Positions 35,936-47,839 of a DNA stretch of 64,000 nucleotides are shown here, piece by piece. Both the position numbers and the translations under genes were made by a program. Below the pieces are notes generated by a model. It did not search any database. It worked only from the letters and a program-made list of their open reading frames with translations, and had not been told where the DNA came from. Origin of the DNA: Diphasiastrum complanatum (taxonomy: Eukaryota > Streptophyta > Lycopodiopsida > Lycopodiales > Lycopodiaceae); assembly GCA_029204225.1 (NCBI GenBank), contig CM055096.1, forward strand, positions 64,283,370 to 64,347,369, read 5' to 3'. Position 1 is the stretch's first letter, and each line of letters starts with the position of its first letter.

Positions 35936-36775
35936 ATACTATACCCCTGAAACCTGATGCTAAACCCATTAGGCAGAAACAACAAATGTTGCCATTTCAC
36001 ATGAAAGAAGGAGTATTGAAGGAATTAGAACGATTGAAAGAAGTTGGGTTGATCTTTCCTGTGGACAATACTGAATTGTGTTCACCAATAGTCCCACGAC
36101 CAAAAACGAATTCTACTCAAATTCGAGTCTGTGTCGACTATAAGCAACTAAACAAGCATACGAGAAAGGATTATTATCCGTTCTCTTTTAGACCAAATGC
36201 TAGAAGAATCGACAGGAAGAGAGATCTATTCTTTCATGGACTGTTTTGCTGGCTATAACCAAATAGCGATTGTTGAGGAAGATAAGCTAAAGACCACTTT
36301 CACCACCACCTTTGGAGTCTTCGCCTATCACGTTATGCCTTTTGGTTTATCAAACGCTCCAGCCACATATCAAAGGTTTATGAATGAAAATTTTCAAGAT
36401 ATCGTAGACAAAAACTCGACAATATTTATGGATGATTTATGTGGAGCATCTTTTGTTAAAGAACATTTAGCGATACTTGAAAAGTTTTTTCAAAATTGTG
36501 CTACTACTTGTATAGCCCTAAATGCCAACAAATGTATATTTGGAATACCCTATGGTGTATTGTTAGGGCATGTAATTAGCGGCTACGGTATAGCCATCGA
36601 TTCATAAAAAATCACGATGTTTTTAGCCACTATGACACCCTCCACAGTTATCCAATTACAATCTTTCTTAGGAGGGACTGGCTATTATAGAAACTATGTG
36701 ATGACCTATGCCTCAATAACCTACCCTATGACTGGCTCATTGAAAGAAAATCTGAGCATGAATTTTTTTTTGTGA
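35936..36775 (+). pseudogene. Ty3-type reverse transcriptase fragment T3
   Basis: A fragment of a different Ty3 lineage from T1. It has the KELERLKEVGLIFPV segment, RVCVDYKQLNKHTRKDYYP, then after a frameshift near 36200 FMDCFAGYNQI, TTFGVFAYHVMPFGLSNAPATYQRFMN (given here in parts), a catalytic FMDD at 36425-36436, and LQSFLGGTGYYRNY. A stop lies at 36605. The pattern with GYNQI and FAYHVMPFGL is closer to non-chromovirus plant Ty3 elements than to T1; the exact clade is unsure. Its left part was cut by T1. Confidence 0.85.
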
Positions 36776-37261
36776 CATGACATCCCCCTGGCCCAAGAAG
36801 AGTTTGTCCCCAAACATACACCCAAGCTGACCAAATGCGTGTTCTTCTCCCTAGTGTGATATATCTACAAACGATGGTGATGAGCCTTATGGCATAAGCG
36901 ATATATCTGACAAATTTGAAAATTTTGCTCTTTATAAAACAGTTGACCTACCATGACCATCATTGTTGGCTGGTGTCAGATAGAGATTTAGACCTTTATC
37001 ATGTATGTGAACGACTATATTTCAATACTAAATTTCAAAGTAGGGCTGAAACGCATGGTGAATATCCAGATAATAAGGTTGATGTTGGATGATTTATAAG
37101 GTTATGAAAATCCACCCTTGTCCTTAGGGGGTGAGGGTTAGTAGGGTAATTTTGAGTTTGTTTTTGTTGATTTTTTTGGTCGTGGTTGCAGATTTTATGG
37201 TTTAGTGTTTTGACATTTATTTATTGAAATTATTTTTTTCTAAAAATTGCACCCGTTGAAA

Positions 37262-37680
37262 TTACGATTTTTTGAGATTTTCGAGTTTCTCAAAATTTTT
37301 TGAGTTTTTTTTAGAGTTTTTCGAGATTTTTGAGTTTCTCGAATTTTTTCGAGTTTTCCAGAGATTTTCGAGATTTTTGAGTCTCTCAGAATTTTCGAGA
37401 TTTTCGAGTTTCTTAAAGTTTTTCGAGTTTTTCAGAGTTTTTTGAGATTTTTGAGTTTCTCGAAAATTTTCGAGTCTACTCACAATTTTTTTCGAGGCTC
37501 TTTAGTTTTTTAAATTTTTCGAGTTTCTCCGCTTTTTTGAGTCTCTTGGAAATTTTTTGAGTTATTCAAATTTTTTTGAGTTCAACTTTTTCGAGTCGCT
37601 GTAAATTTTTTAGGTTCATTTTTTGAGTTTTCACAATTTTTCAATTTTTCGAGTTTTTGGTATTTTTTTCGAGTTTCAGC
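37262..37680. repeat. T-rich CGAG minisatellite
   Basis: About 420 bases built from variants of TTTTTCGAG, TTTTTGAG and TTTCTC words, with GAGTTTCTCGAA and GAGATTTTTGAGT recurring every 20-40 bases. The minus-strand frame of Asn, Lys, Glu and Leu runs is a product of the repeat, not a gene. Confidence 0.9.
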
Positions 37681-40600
37681 TCGACTAAGGTACCATGAGT
37701 CACATATAAATAAAAAAAAATGGATTGGAAAGATATGCTACATGTTGGTAACACCACTGCATTGTCCCAACCAACTTCTAAAGCAACACGAGAAATCTTG
37801 TTTAAAAAATATGCTCAATAATCTAATTTGAAGAGGAACCAGTCTATGTAATAAATCTATTAAAATGTTGAGGAGTTACTAGATGTGTCAAAAACGGCTA
37901 CCACCCTTCACAAGCCCGTGAAGTGCATTGAAAATGAAAAGACACATGAAATTTTAGAGGGATCATGATGACGTCACACAAATTCCACAGACAAGATAAG
38001 AACAAGACCCATGAAAATAAAACAAACAGGAAGAGTGGATACTCCACGTGTAAAAAATGTGACAAATATTCCGACAATAAATTGGTCCTAACAAACTTCG
38101 GACATATGTGGGGAAAGGTTCTTGACAAATGAAGAAAAAGGTTAGCACTTCACTTTCAAAGAGAAGGAGTTGACTTCAAATAGATAACGTCTCAAGTCTT
38201 AAAAATAAACTTGAAGATTAGGAGGAAAGTCGGACCAAACTTCACATAACATTTTGCAGATGAAGTTCGACAAAGAAAACTTCAATGCAATTCTTTAGTT
38301 TGAGTATCAGAGTGCTACTTGGAAAGTTGTATGAAGTTTTCATGATAGAAACTGTCGGCAAATGCCAAACTCACCTTTATTTATTTTTGGGATACCCGAA
38401 ACTCATTCTGCAAAGTCATATCGGGCAACTTCGGAAATGAAATTCAAAGACCGGGATTATTCGAGAAACATGCAACTTCAAAGGGAAGGCCAAATAACAC
38501 TCTGAAGGGAGGTTTTGAAGAGAAGGTAATATGTCATTCACATAGAAAAGAGTATAAGAGGAGGGTGTCCTTTTTCCAAAGGACATCTCTGAGTTATGAA
38601 GTGCACCAAAATGTAAGATATGCTCTTGAGCACAGCTAAGAATCATGAGAGATGAGCATTACTATCTAAGCGAGTCAGAGAGAGAGTAATGGAGACTGCC
38701 ATCGACGCCTCACTTTCCAAAAAGAAAAAAATGCTAATCGTCAAAGAGGAAAATAATGGAGGAAACACCATCGTTGTAGAGGAGCAAAACACATAGGAAA
38801 GCATTAGATACACACGACAATTTCTGGAATGCTACTTCGAAAAGGGTGAAGAAGGTTTTGAGCGAGTGAGAGGAGCTCTCAACTCGCTAATATGAAGACT
38901 AGTCTGAGAAGTGGATGAAACTAATGAGTACATACTACTCTTACCTGAATACATATCCATGATGAGTTCCATCGCAGTTGTTGGGCGCAACTATCTCAAA
39001 TGTATAAATGATCACTGCCGTTCAACTATCAACTGCACTCAAAGCACCTCTCCATGCATACTAAGCATCCATTTGATTTTGTACTTGATTGAGAATGCAA
39101 ACTATCTTCTTGAGCATGGTTAAGAATCAGAGGGATCAAGAACGATTAATTACCACCATCGCTACCAGGATGGAAGTGCTCACTACTACCAGTATTAACT
39201 ATGAGAAAAGAAAGCTACTGATCTAAATGTGTGGTTGAACCTCTTGGTGGGAGCAAAGAACTAAGAGCCAAGACATTATGAAGGCATGGAGTGGTAAGAA
39301 GAATGCAAAGCCATCACTGCTATCGCCGATCTTAGCAGGCCCATCATCACTGTTCAAACTACTTTACTGATTTTCTTCTGGTTGAACTTTGGATCATAAC
39401 TATCATATGCTAATTTGGAGGAAAATCTCTCATACATTCCAGTTGTTTAACTCCTAACCTCACATGAGAGCCGAGCTTTGAGCTTTTCAGAGCAGTTGAA
39501 CACATCATAAAGGATTGCCTTCTAACGTCGCTGTCACTAGTTGACTCTCAAATCATCCTTGGTGACTGAGATTTCATAAGTGAGCAGTTGGTGACTCTAC
39601 ACTTTGATGGTACGCACTTCATTTCTACCTCTTCCAGCACTATGTGAGTTGAGGCACATACAATTTGATTTTCTCAATGTGTATAGTGTCTGTAGTTTCT
39701 TGTTTATAAATTATTAACGATCATTTGTATCTATGCTTATTTGTGGATTCTAGCTCTTGTTGAATTATCATTTCTATATTTATTAGCATGAGTTGAGTGG
39801 GCTAAAATTAGAGGGAAAAAAGAGAAAAAAAAAATAGAAGAGAACGAAAAGAAAAAATGTGTTAGCTATACAAACTTTCGGTTTCAAGTTAATCTAGAGA
39901 AATCTAAATCAATCATGAGTATTGCGATGTATATTTTGATAGGTATTGTTGTAGTACAAATGATAATGACTCTCGGTTATGTCTAAAGCTTTGTAATTGT
40001 AAATATGATTTCGTTAACGCTGCATAAGCCAACTCTCTTGGAATATAGAGAGAAGGTCATCTAAACGACTATGCGAGATGGAATATTCCCTGTAGCTTGG
40101 AATTAACCACATATATTTTTCACATAGGGGACTTGATGATACTTGTCGGAATATACAAGTAACATCTTGTCCTTTTTGTTTTTGAGTTTTTCTTATTCAA
40201 TCACACCCTTGTTGGAAAATACGAGAGTGAATTGATTGATCTCATCCTATATATAGACTCCCAAATGTTTTTAGGCATTTCACGGAGTATAACTATGCGA
40301 AATGATCAGAAATATCTCAAAACCTTTTTATTGCATCTTTTTGACAATCATTTACCTATTACGATGACTTGAATTCTAAAGGGTGAAAATTTGCTGGAAA
40401 CCACTTGGTCAAAATATTTCCTATGCACAATCACTGTACTTGAGTATTACAATACTTATTGGGCAGAAAATTGCTTACATTCAATGTGTTGTGTCAATCA
40501 TTGGTGCTGAACGTCTAGGGGGAGATCTCGTGAACCGTATATTCATTCTCTCACTCTATCACATTGAAAAGAAGTTTGAGGACTCAATAGTCAATCTCCT

Positions 40601-40791
40601 TGCAATCATACTTCTGAGAGCCTGGAAAACTCTCATTGATTTGGGAGTATGGGGTGATTAGGATGACCCCCAGGGTTGGAAGCGGTAATAGACCCTAGTC
40701 ACTCGCGTAAGGGCAGTGTGGGCCCTTTCACTTGTTGGGGCTTTCTGGCGGGACTAATTCCCTATCGGGAAAATCCATAACATAGGACCAT

Positions 40792-41037
40792 GTGAATTGA
40801 AGACCACACACATGCCTTGGGTGTGAATTGATGACCACATGCATTCTTTGGGTGTGGATCTGCACATACTATGCTTTTGTATGGGACCTAGCTATTAGGG
40901 GTAAAGGATGTTTTCACATGTAGTGGACATGCATGGGAGGTTCTCATGATTAGTAAGAGTGATTCCATGTGAATTCTTTGTATAGATAGATAGGGTAGTT
41001 TCTATTGAAGATAGATAGGGTAGTCTCTATTGAAGTA
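40792..41037. repeat. Two short tandem repeats
   Basis: GTGAATTGA-GACCACA-CAT followed by TTTGGGTGTG occurs twice between 40792 and 40858, about 33 bases apart. GATAGATAGGGTAGT with CTATTGAA occurs twice between about 40983 and 41037. Confidence 0.8.
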
Positions 41038-41653
41038 CAATATTTTATATTTTAGTTGAGTCTATTAATGAATCCCAAGAGGGATTGATTGATTGATTAT
41101 CTATTGAATGCAAATTAGATGTCACAAACAAGATCTAGATTAGCAATTCTACACACATCAGTCAAGAGAAATCATAAATCATTCATTATCATGAAGATCC
41201 GACCTCCACACAAGTGGTAGGATCTTCAGTACAGCCTGTGGACAGGAAATAAGCTTACTAACACTTAGTTTTCATTTAGATCACAAAAGAAACAAAGTAC
41301 ATAATGGTAGAAGTTGAGATTGCCAATAAGCTCTCAAGAAGGCATTACTATGGAGAGGTGATTGTATATACAAAAGTTCTTCTCCACCTTGAGTTAGGAA
41401 AAACTCCAGCATGTAATAAGAAAAATGACCAAGCATTTTTGCCCTAATTTTCCATTATAGCCTAACCATTGAGTTTTGCCATATTGGTGGCTAGATTGAT
41501 CAACCAAACTTGAACAACCCTATGAACATGATCTAACCTATTCTGGATTAGATTCACACATGGCAACATAGACTCACACATGTGAGACCCACCTATTTAC
41601 AATCTACATGGTCTTCATCAGCTAGATTTGCCAATATTTTGGGAATTTCTCAC

Positions 41654-43400
41654 ACTTCTCCTCAAATTTAGCTTGATCTATCTACAACTCTCTTGCTTGA
41701 TGAATGAATACTTTAAAAAGTGTCTAAAAAATCTAGCTACAAACAAGTAACTTTTGAGACTCCAATAGAGAGTGATGTCCATGAAGGATCTTTCGCCCGT
41801 CTTAAAGGATCCCTTACATGATGTTTCATTATTGTGTTGCAATATACATGTAGCACACTTCAAAACTAAACACCATGCCAATATATGAATTTCAAGGCAT
41901 TTTGTGCACTTGATGATGCATCAATTAAGCTATTAAGTGCATGAATAGTGTTTCCAAAAATAAATTGCCTTGCTTGATTCATATGATTGAGCCTTGATGG
42001 CTCCAAATCCAATTCTATATTAGAATTGTCAAAACTTGTTGCATCATCTTCATGAAAGAGGATACAATTAACATATAATGCAAGAATGAATGTTTATCCA
42101 TCATTAACAAAGGATAAGAACTAGATCATGTCCTCTCAAAATTGGATTTAAGAGAATAAAGGAGGATTTTGAGTTGAGAATGCCAAGATCTTGGTCCTAC
42201 CTTCATGATCTTGATGATTTCTCCATGATTATGCCAATCCCTTGCCTTGAAAAACCTTTGATCACATAAAGAAATATCAAATGGATTAAGAAATGCATGA
42301 GAGATGTCAATATCTTCACCTTTCCTTCCTTTTTCAATGAACTTGAGCCTTGATGGCTCCATCTTGTTACCCAAGGTTTTTCTTGGAGTCTGCCAGTCTT
42401 GAGCTTGCTCCTCCACTTGACTTGACTCCAAACCATCAATGATTTGGATAAGGTGATGATCCATACATTCTTCTTCAAGTTTGAAAATCTTCCACTCATG
42501 AAAGACCATATTTCCACACTACTTCTTTGGTGGAATACATGTAGATACTACAATCTCTACTTGAAGAGCAACAAACTACCATTACTCCTATCATTGATGT
42601 AGGATTTTCTTTGGTCCTTACATTGGAATAATCATGCACAAAGCATGTGGACACAAAGATTTCCAAAAAAAATGATGTTTATCTTTTATGACACTATTCA
42701 AACTATTACAAAAAGTAGTTATCCAATGATATTGCTTTATCAACAACAAATGTAGACTGGAAGCATTCAAGTTTATTGTCTTGTCATATGTACATAAAGT
42801 ACTAAACATCATCAATCTTAAAGATAAGAAACAAGCCACTTCATGTCTACTAATACTATCCAAGAAGGATTCAAAGATAGTAGACTCTCCAATGCTCTTC
42901 ACCCTTGCAAGATGCACACTTGAATGGAAAAGTTGCATGCAATTTGATGACTTGGCTTTGTCTTTGAGATACTCCTTGGAGCTCTTGGATTTTTGAGGTT
43001 GATCCTCAAAATCTTCTTCTCTTCGATGCTGCTCCTCAATCCTTGCAAAATTATCATCACCAAGATTGTTCGTTGCATTCTCAATAGCAACACAAGCATC
43101 CAATTTAAACAAGCTTCCATGTTTAAATCCTTTTGCTATGCAATTATCATTCTTCAAAATGGAACAAACACCATGCTCGAAGTGGACATCCAAACCACTT
43201 TCCACAAGTTGACCAACACTTAGCATATTTTTGGTGATTGATGGTACATAGATAGCATTTTCTAGATCCATTATTTTTGAGGATTCTAGACACAAAGAGA
43301 TGGTACCAACACCATCTATCATACACTCTTCATCATTGTAGTAAAGACAAAGTGATTTACCTCAAACAAGACCTTTGCAAGCATCAAACGTGTCATCGGA
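41654..43400 (-). pseudogene. Decayed copia element J, family B-like
   Basis: On the minus strand, 43322-43000 matches the protease-to-pre-integrase segment of copia B (IYVPSITKNMLSV, GKxxKHGSLFKLDACV). Downstream pieces include a linker-like region (42509-42126) and RSFMDITLYW near 41800-41760, equivalent to the connection domain of B. Integrase, most reverse transcriptase and RNase H are gone. At 41663-41655 a polypurine tract (GAGGAGAAG) precedes an LTR start TGTGAGAAATTC at 41654, similar to TGTGAAAGATTC of B. The frames are heavily broken. Confidence 0.75.
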
Positions 43401-44256
43401 TACCACATAACGTTGCCACGCTTTAGTTCTTGTGCACGGATTTTCTCAACTTCTTTCATATCATCCTCAGTGAAGCGTTTCTTGAAATATTATTGCGAGC
43501 ATGACGCACACTATATAATTGATCCTTTAGTTCTATTTTTACCACACCGACATGAGAAACACTCTACATGACATGTAAGCATCGTAGTTCTTTACTATAC
43601 AAAAAAGAACAATTATATACTATATCATAGTGCTAACCATGGAGGGCTTGGTAAGCTATCATGGGATTCGTTAGCCATCATCTAACCAACAGCATACTCC
43701 ATGCTAAACACACTTAACTGACTAAGTTGTTTTGGAAATAACATTAACAAATCATATGATAGTTGATAATTGTAGCTCTCATTTTTAACACATTCTAGTG
43801 GTTCTATGACTTATGTCAAGCCCTAAATTTGGAGTCATAGCCATATCATTACGTATATTTCTTAACCCTAGATCATATAACAACTATCTTATATTGCCCC
43901 ATGTCCATTACCTTGCCAACATAATCTAAGTTAGTCAGGGGATTAACTATTAGGAAGCCTTGGTATATTAGAGAAAAACCAATCACATAACCATATCACT
44001 ATTTTATGTCAACCTCATGTCCATAACCTTAGCTAGTTAGGGAAGTAACTATTAGAAAGCCTTGATATATTGGAAAAAAACCAATCACAAGTTATTGTTT
44101 TTGTAGAAGTGGATCCATAGGGTAGAGCTCCAAAAAAACACACACAAGGCAAGAAACTCTTCACGAAGCATCTAACATAGGCATGAAAATCCTTCACCAT
44201 AACAACCATGCAAACATGCTCCTTTGTGGTAGTCCATGACTCCATGCATCATAATT
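43401..44256. other. Non-coding stretch with a diverged duplication
   Basis: No gene is seen. A segment with CATGTCCAT, TTAACTATTAGGAAGCCTTG and AAACCAATCACA at about 43898-43989 recurs at about 44014-44098 as a diverged tandem copy. A short minus-strand frame at 44245-44033 lies over the duplication and is not recognisable. Confidence 0.6.
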
Positions 44257-45740
44257 GTTACATACCTATGTAACTAGCAGTACTTCAGTGACCCCTATAT
44301 GTCCATTTAGTGTTGGGGGCTAAATGGCAAGTTACCCTTGGATAAGGGGTGCCCTTAGGATTAAGGGTAAGGGCAGACAAGTGACTATACCTTGGTCGGA
44401 GGTATGGAATCAAGTTACCCTTGGATAAGAGGTACCCTTAGGATTAAGGGTATGTGCCTTTAGATTAAGGCACCGGTGTCCTTGGATAAGGGCAGGTAGG
44501 TGTCTATGCCTTGGTCTGAGGTATGGAACCTAGTGAGGTGTTAGAAAGTCATTACCATGGGTGTTTTGGCTATTTTTCTAAACCTTGGGCCTCAACCTTG
44601 AACCATATCACTTTACTGGTCTTGGACCAAAGTATACAAACACAACTTGGGCAATGGGACCTAGTAGGAGGGCGCACTTCCAAGGTGTCCATTGAGTTCC
44701 CAACTCGCACAAGAAAGGCATTCAAAGAGTCATAGGCTATGGAAGAAGTCTCTTGACCTTCCATAAGCCTATGAAGGTTCTTTAACTCCCCTAGGCCTCT
44801 CTCTTTCTCATTGGTTGTGCATGGAACTCCATAGTGTATTGGAGGGTGCCATTTGCCATCTATATGAGGGGAGGAGGGCGCCCATAGGGAGGGGGAGAGA
44901 TCTCTTTTGTTTGCTATGCTTATGCTCTAGTGTGGCTACTAGTGTATAAAGTGTTTTCTTGTGTGTAGTATGCTTAGGGTTTGGGTCTTGCTTATGGTAT
45001 GGGAAATAAGTAGGGTTTGGATCTTGAGTATGCTATGGTTTGTGGTGGTATGCTTGTGATTAGTTATTGGTTAGCAAGGGGGTGCTAGATTAGCCAAGTT
45101 GTAGGATTGCATGTGCTAGCTAGCCATGGTTGGGTGGTGATTACTTGAGCCCACTTGTTATCTACCTTTGTGATTAAGATTAGGGACACAGGTGGAGGAG
45201 AGATCCATGGAGGCTTGAAGATCCTTACTTGCAGGTGGAGGCATCCTAGCTTGGAGTCGGGGAGCATTTGGAGCTTGCAGGTTACTTGGAGGACCTTTGG
45301 AGGCACTACATTTGGATTAGGAGGAGTTCTTGAGTTCATTTGTAAAAGTGATATCAGACCTAGACAAATGATGGTAACCTTTCTAACCTTCTTCAAGTTC
45401 TATAAAGATCACAAACTAAATTTTTTTGGGGGAAGATTATTGGCTTTTCTAGTGATAAGAAGCTTGTACTTGAAGTACCCAATGAATCTAGTTCTCTTGA
45501 TAAAGAATGATGATACTTATAGAATTGTTTAGGGGCTGATTTTTGATTACGTTAGAAAGTTTTAAAGTGGGCTTTTGGTTTTAAATCTTTTTGAAAAAAG
45601 ATTTGTGAAATGGTTAGAGGAAGTCTTCCTCTACATTCACAGATTTTTTTTTGCAAAAAGATTGACTCTAGCTATGTGTTTTGATCAAAACTAACGTTCT
45701 AAGCGTTTAGACTTCTAATTTTCGTTTTAAAGTTCTGTTT
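44257..45740 (+). mobile_element. Chromovirus LTR plus leader (T2), plus strand
   Basis: Starts TGTTACATACCTATGTAACT at 44257 and runs 1,092 bases to 45348, the same length as the T1 5' LTR and in opposite orientation to it. A decayed primer site (TGATATCAGACC, 45349-45360) and a leader homologous to that of T1 follow to about 45740. Gag and everything after are missing. T2 is more diverged from either T1 LTR than they are from each other. Open frames within it are shadows. Confidence 0.92.
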
Positions 45741-45779
45741 GTCAGACCTGTAAATCTGAAAATCAGATCTGAAAAGTAA

Positions 45780-46718
45780 AGTTTTGAACTCTGACCTGTA
45801 TTATCTTCATATTGATCGTATTGATGTTGATCAACATAGTTGTCTTCATAATAATAGTCATCAAATTGATGCTGATCAACATAATTGTCCGCTTGCCATT
45901 TGCCTTTTCTTTGTTCTATCTCCTTCTGTTTCTTGAAGCATTCACGCTCCTAGTGGCCATGTTTGTTGCAGTACCTACAATTTCCAGGTTTATTTTGCCT
46001 GAAATAGTCGCGTCCTTGACCTTGGCCTTGATTCCAATTGGCTTGATTCGGGCCATCATTGGATTGTTCTTGAAATTGTTGGAATGATCCATGATTTGAG
46101 TTTCCACCTCTTGATTGGTGTCTTCCACGACCAAATCTGCCACCACGTCCTCTCGCTGCAAGAGCTTGATCAAATCCCCTGTTGCGATGACTCAAGTTCT
46201 CTTAACGTTGTTCTTCCTGCAAATGCAATCCACCTAACTCTTCATAGGTTGGAAGATTTTTCCGTGTGGCTATACTTGTCACAAACATTTGATGTGACTC
46301 ACTCAAACTATTCAATGTCAATTGCACGATCTCACACACGAATCTCTTTGATCTTCAGTAGGTGATCAGCAATAGTTTCACCATCATCCATCCGCAATGT
46401 GTGCAGCTTCGTCTTCAGGAATAGCACTCGAGATGTGTTTGTGGTCTCAAACAATGCCTTCAACGTATCCCATGCTTCTTTTGCTCCTTCTGAATCTGAA
46501 ATGTGGGGAATAATTGCATCTCTAACTAATAAGTTGATTGCGATCATTGATAGTTTGATTCTGCTCTTACATTATTTGTAGGTTTCATGCTGCAGTTCTT
46601 TTGAGAAAATGTGGACCTAAATTCCTCTCTTGTTTACCTTTGGAAAATATTGCCAATTTGTTGCACCTTGCTGCTGCTGTTGTGAAGGCGTGGTTAAGAC
46701 TGGCGGGTCCTGGCTCAT
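45780..46718 (-). pseudogene. Copia gag fragment D
   Basis: On the minus strand an ATG at 46718-46716 (MSQDPPVLTTP, then a glutamine run) starts a copia gag; a stop follows at about codon 28. The capsid part (46547-46332) has DSEGAKEAWDTLKALFET and SRVLFLKTKLHTLRM. A Gly-Arg and Gln-Asn rich region leads to a zinc knuckle near 45975-45930 (CRYCNKHGH) in which a TAG at 45950 sits between the His and last Cys. The sequence continues as an acidic D-N-Y-V-D-Q-H tail to about 45780. No LTR, primer site or pol. Confidence 0.88.
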
Positions 46719-47290
46719 GGTCCCCCCCTAGTCATCACAGTGACAGATTCATTTAACAGATTGAGTTTCCCAAATGGCTCATTCCAACCCCGACAATCAA
46801 GAATGGAATGTGCACAAAGCATATAAATTCAATCACATGAGCAGAAAGCTTCTAAGCCTCATATTTCAGTTACGAAAAAGCTTACGTGCTGGCTTATCTA
46901 TGTCTTGTGTACCAAAAAAGCAAGGAAGGGTTATGATATAGCTTCCCTTTGAAAAGACTTTGAGGTGGCAGTTCAGCGGAGCAGTCCGACGCACCATGTA
47001 TCCCCATGTATCCATTGCTTGTCAGTTGTTAGCTTCACCACCAGGAACCGCCCTGTTTCTGCCATACAAAGATGCATATGGAGTATACACATGCTTTTTA
47101 GTGAACGAATAACCTGCTTCGTGCCATTGCGCACCAGTTTGCGATCCATAGAAACTCCTAGGTTTCTATTTCAGAAACTAAAAAGGGCTCATTCCAGGGT
47201 AAAACCAATCTCCATCTTCGTCCATACCTAACAATCGAAACAGATTACACAATCAAAATACAGCCAAAGAGCGCCAATGCAGACACACAT

Positions 47291-47292
<2 letters not shown>

Positions 47293-47347
<55 letters not shown>

Positions 47348-47388
47348 TTTTTTTTTTGAAATGTGTGTGTGTGTGTGTGTGTGTGTGA
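47293..47388. repeat. (GA)n, T tract and (TG)n microsatellites
   Basis: (GA)n at 47293-47344, then a run of T, then (TG)n at 47362-47388, about 0.45 kb before the host gene start. Confidence 0.98.
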
Positions 47389-47687
47389 GCATGCCCAAAA
47401 GAAAAAATGGTTTGTATGTGTTAATTTTTTACTTTATAACGTATTTTAGCTTTTGCCTTTGTAAAATGGGTGACATTTTTTGCGCGTAGAGTGTGACATT
47501 TTTGGCAGCTTAGGGTTAGAGGCACGACATGTTTGACACGCACCCAATGAGCAGTGAGCCACGAGTCGTAACTGCCACTTGGCAGATTTTGAACGGGTAT
47601 GCGATGAGACGTGGCATAATCTGAATGCTTGTGAAAGGATTCAACGGTGGCGAGTTTAAAAATTTAGCGTGCCATGGGAAGACGGGT

Positions 47688-47786
47688 GGGGGGGGGGGGG
47701 GGGGGGGGCGGTGTTATTGGCAGTTGAGCATACTCGCACACACAAATAAGGAGGGAGGAGGGAGGAGGGAGAAGGAAGGAGAGAGG
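47688..47786 (+). promoter_or_regulatory. G21 run and GGGAGGA-rich leader before the host gene
   Basis: A run of 21 G at 47688-47708 and, at 47749-47786, a purine stretch of GAGGGAGGAGGGAGGAGGG type ending about 20 bases before the start codon. Both could form G-quadruplexes in DNA or, if transcribed, RNA. GA-rich 5' leaders are common in plant genes; a regulatory role here is inference. Confidence 0.6.
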
Positions 47787-47803
47787 ATCGATTTGCTTTG
47801 CTG

Positions 47804-47839
47804 ATGCGATGGCGACACCGCGCAAGCTCGAGGTCGTGA
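47804..47839 (+). other. Small upstream frame overlapping the FTHFS start
   Basis: An ATG at 47804-47806 opens an 11-codon frame ending in TGA at 47837-47839, overlapping the FTHFS start in another frame. Its context is weak (C at -3, C at +4), so scanning ribosomes would mostly pass it. Whether the transcript includes it is not shown. Confidence 0.5.

Larger units (their letters stand above)
36776..41653. other. Long non-coding stretch
   Basis: No frame here resembles a known protein. It holds a T-rich CGAG minisatellite (37262-37680), AT-rich DNA, and short tandem repeats at 40.8-41.0 kb. From about 41.2 to 41.65 kb it probably contains the 3' LTR of the minus-strand copia J, whose far end I cannot place. 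Confidence 0.55.
46719..47808 (+). promoter_or_regulatory. Upstream region of the formate-THF ligase gene
   Basis: About 1.1 kb between copia D and the host gene. It contains (GA)n at 47293-47344, an A/T tract, (TG)n at 47362-47388, a 21-base G run at 47688-47708 and a purine-rich stretch ending near 47786. No clear TATA box lies at a fixed distance from the start, so the transcription start is unknown. The plus-strand frame at 46965-47231 is not recognisable and is probably chance. Confidence 0.55.

Noticed and set aside
37262-37483. Charged, possibly coiled-coil minus-strand frame
   Set aside because: Produced by the T-rich CGAG minisatellite; a repeat of this kind gives Asn, Lys and Glu in any frame.
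38416-39123. Small frames on both strands in 38.4-39.1 kb
   Set aside because: Short, overlapping, no motif and no similarity; the region looks like old non-coding DNA.
46965-47231. 88-residue frame in the FTHFS upstream region
   Set aside because: No recognised domain and no splice or promoter context; could not be supported.
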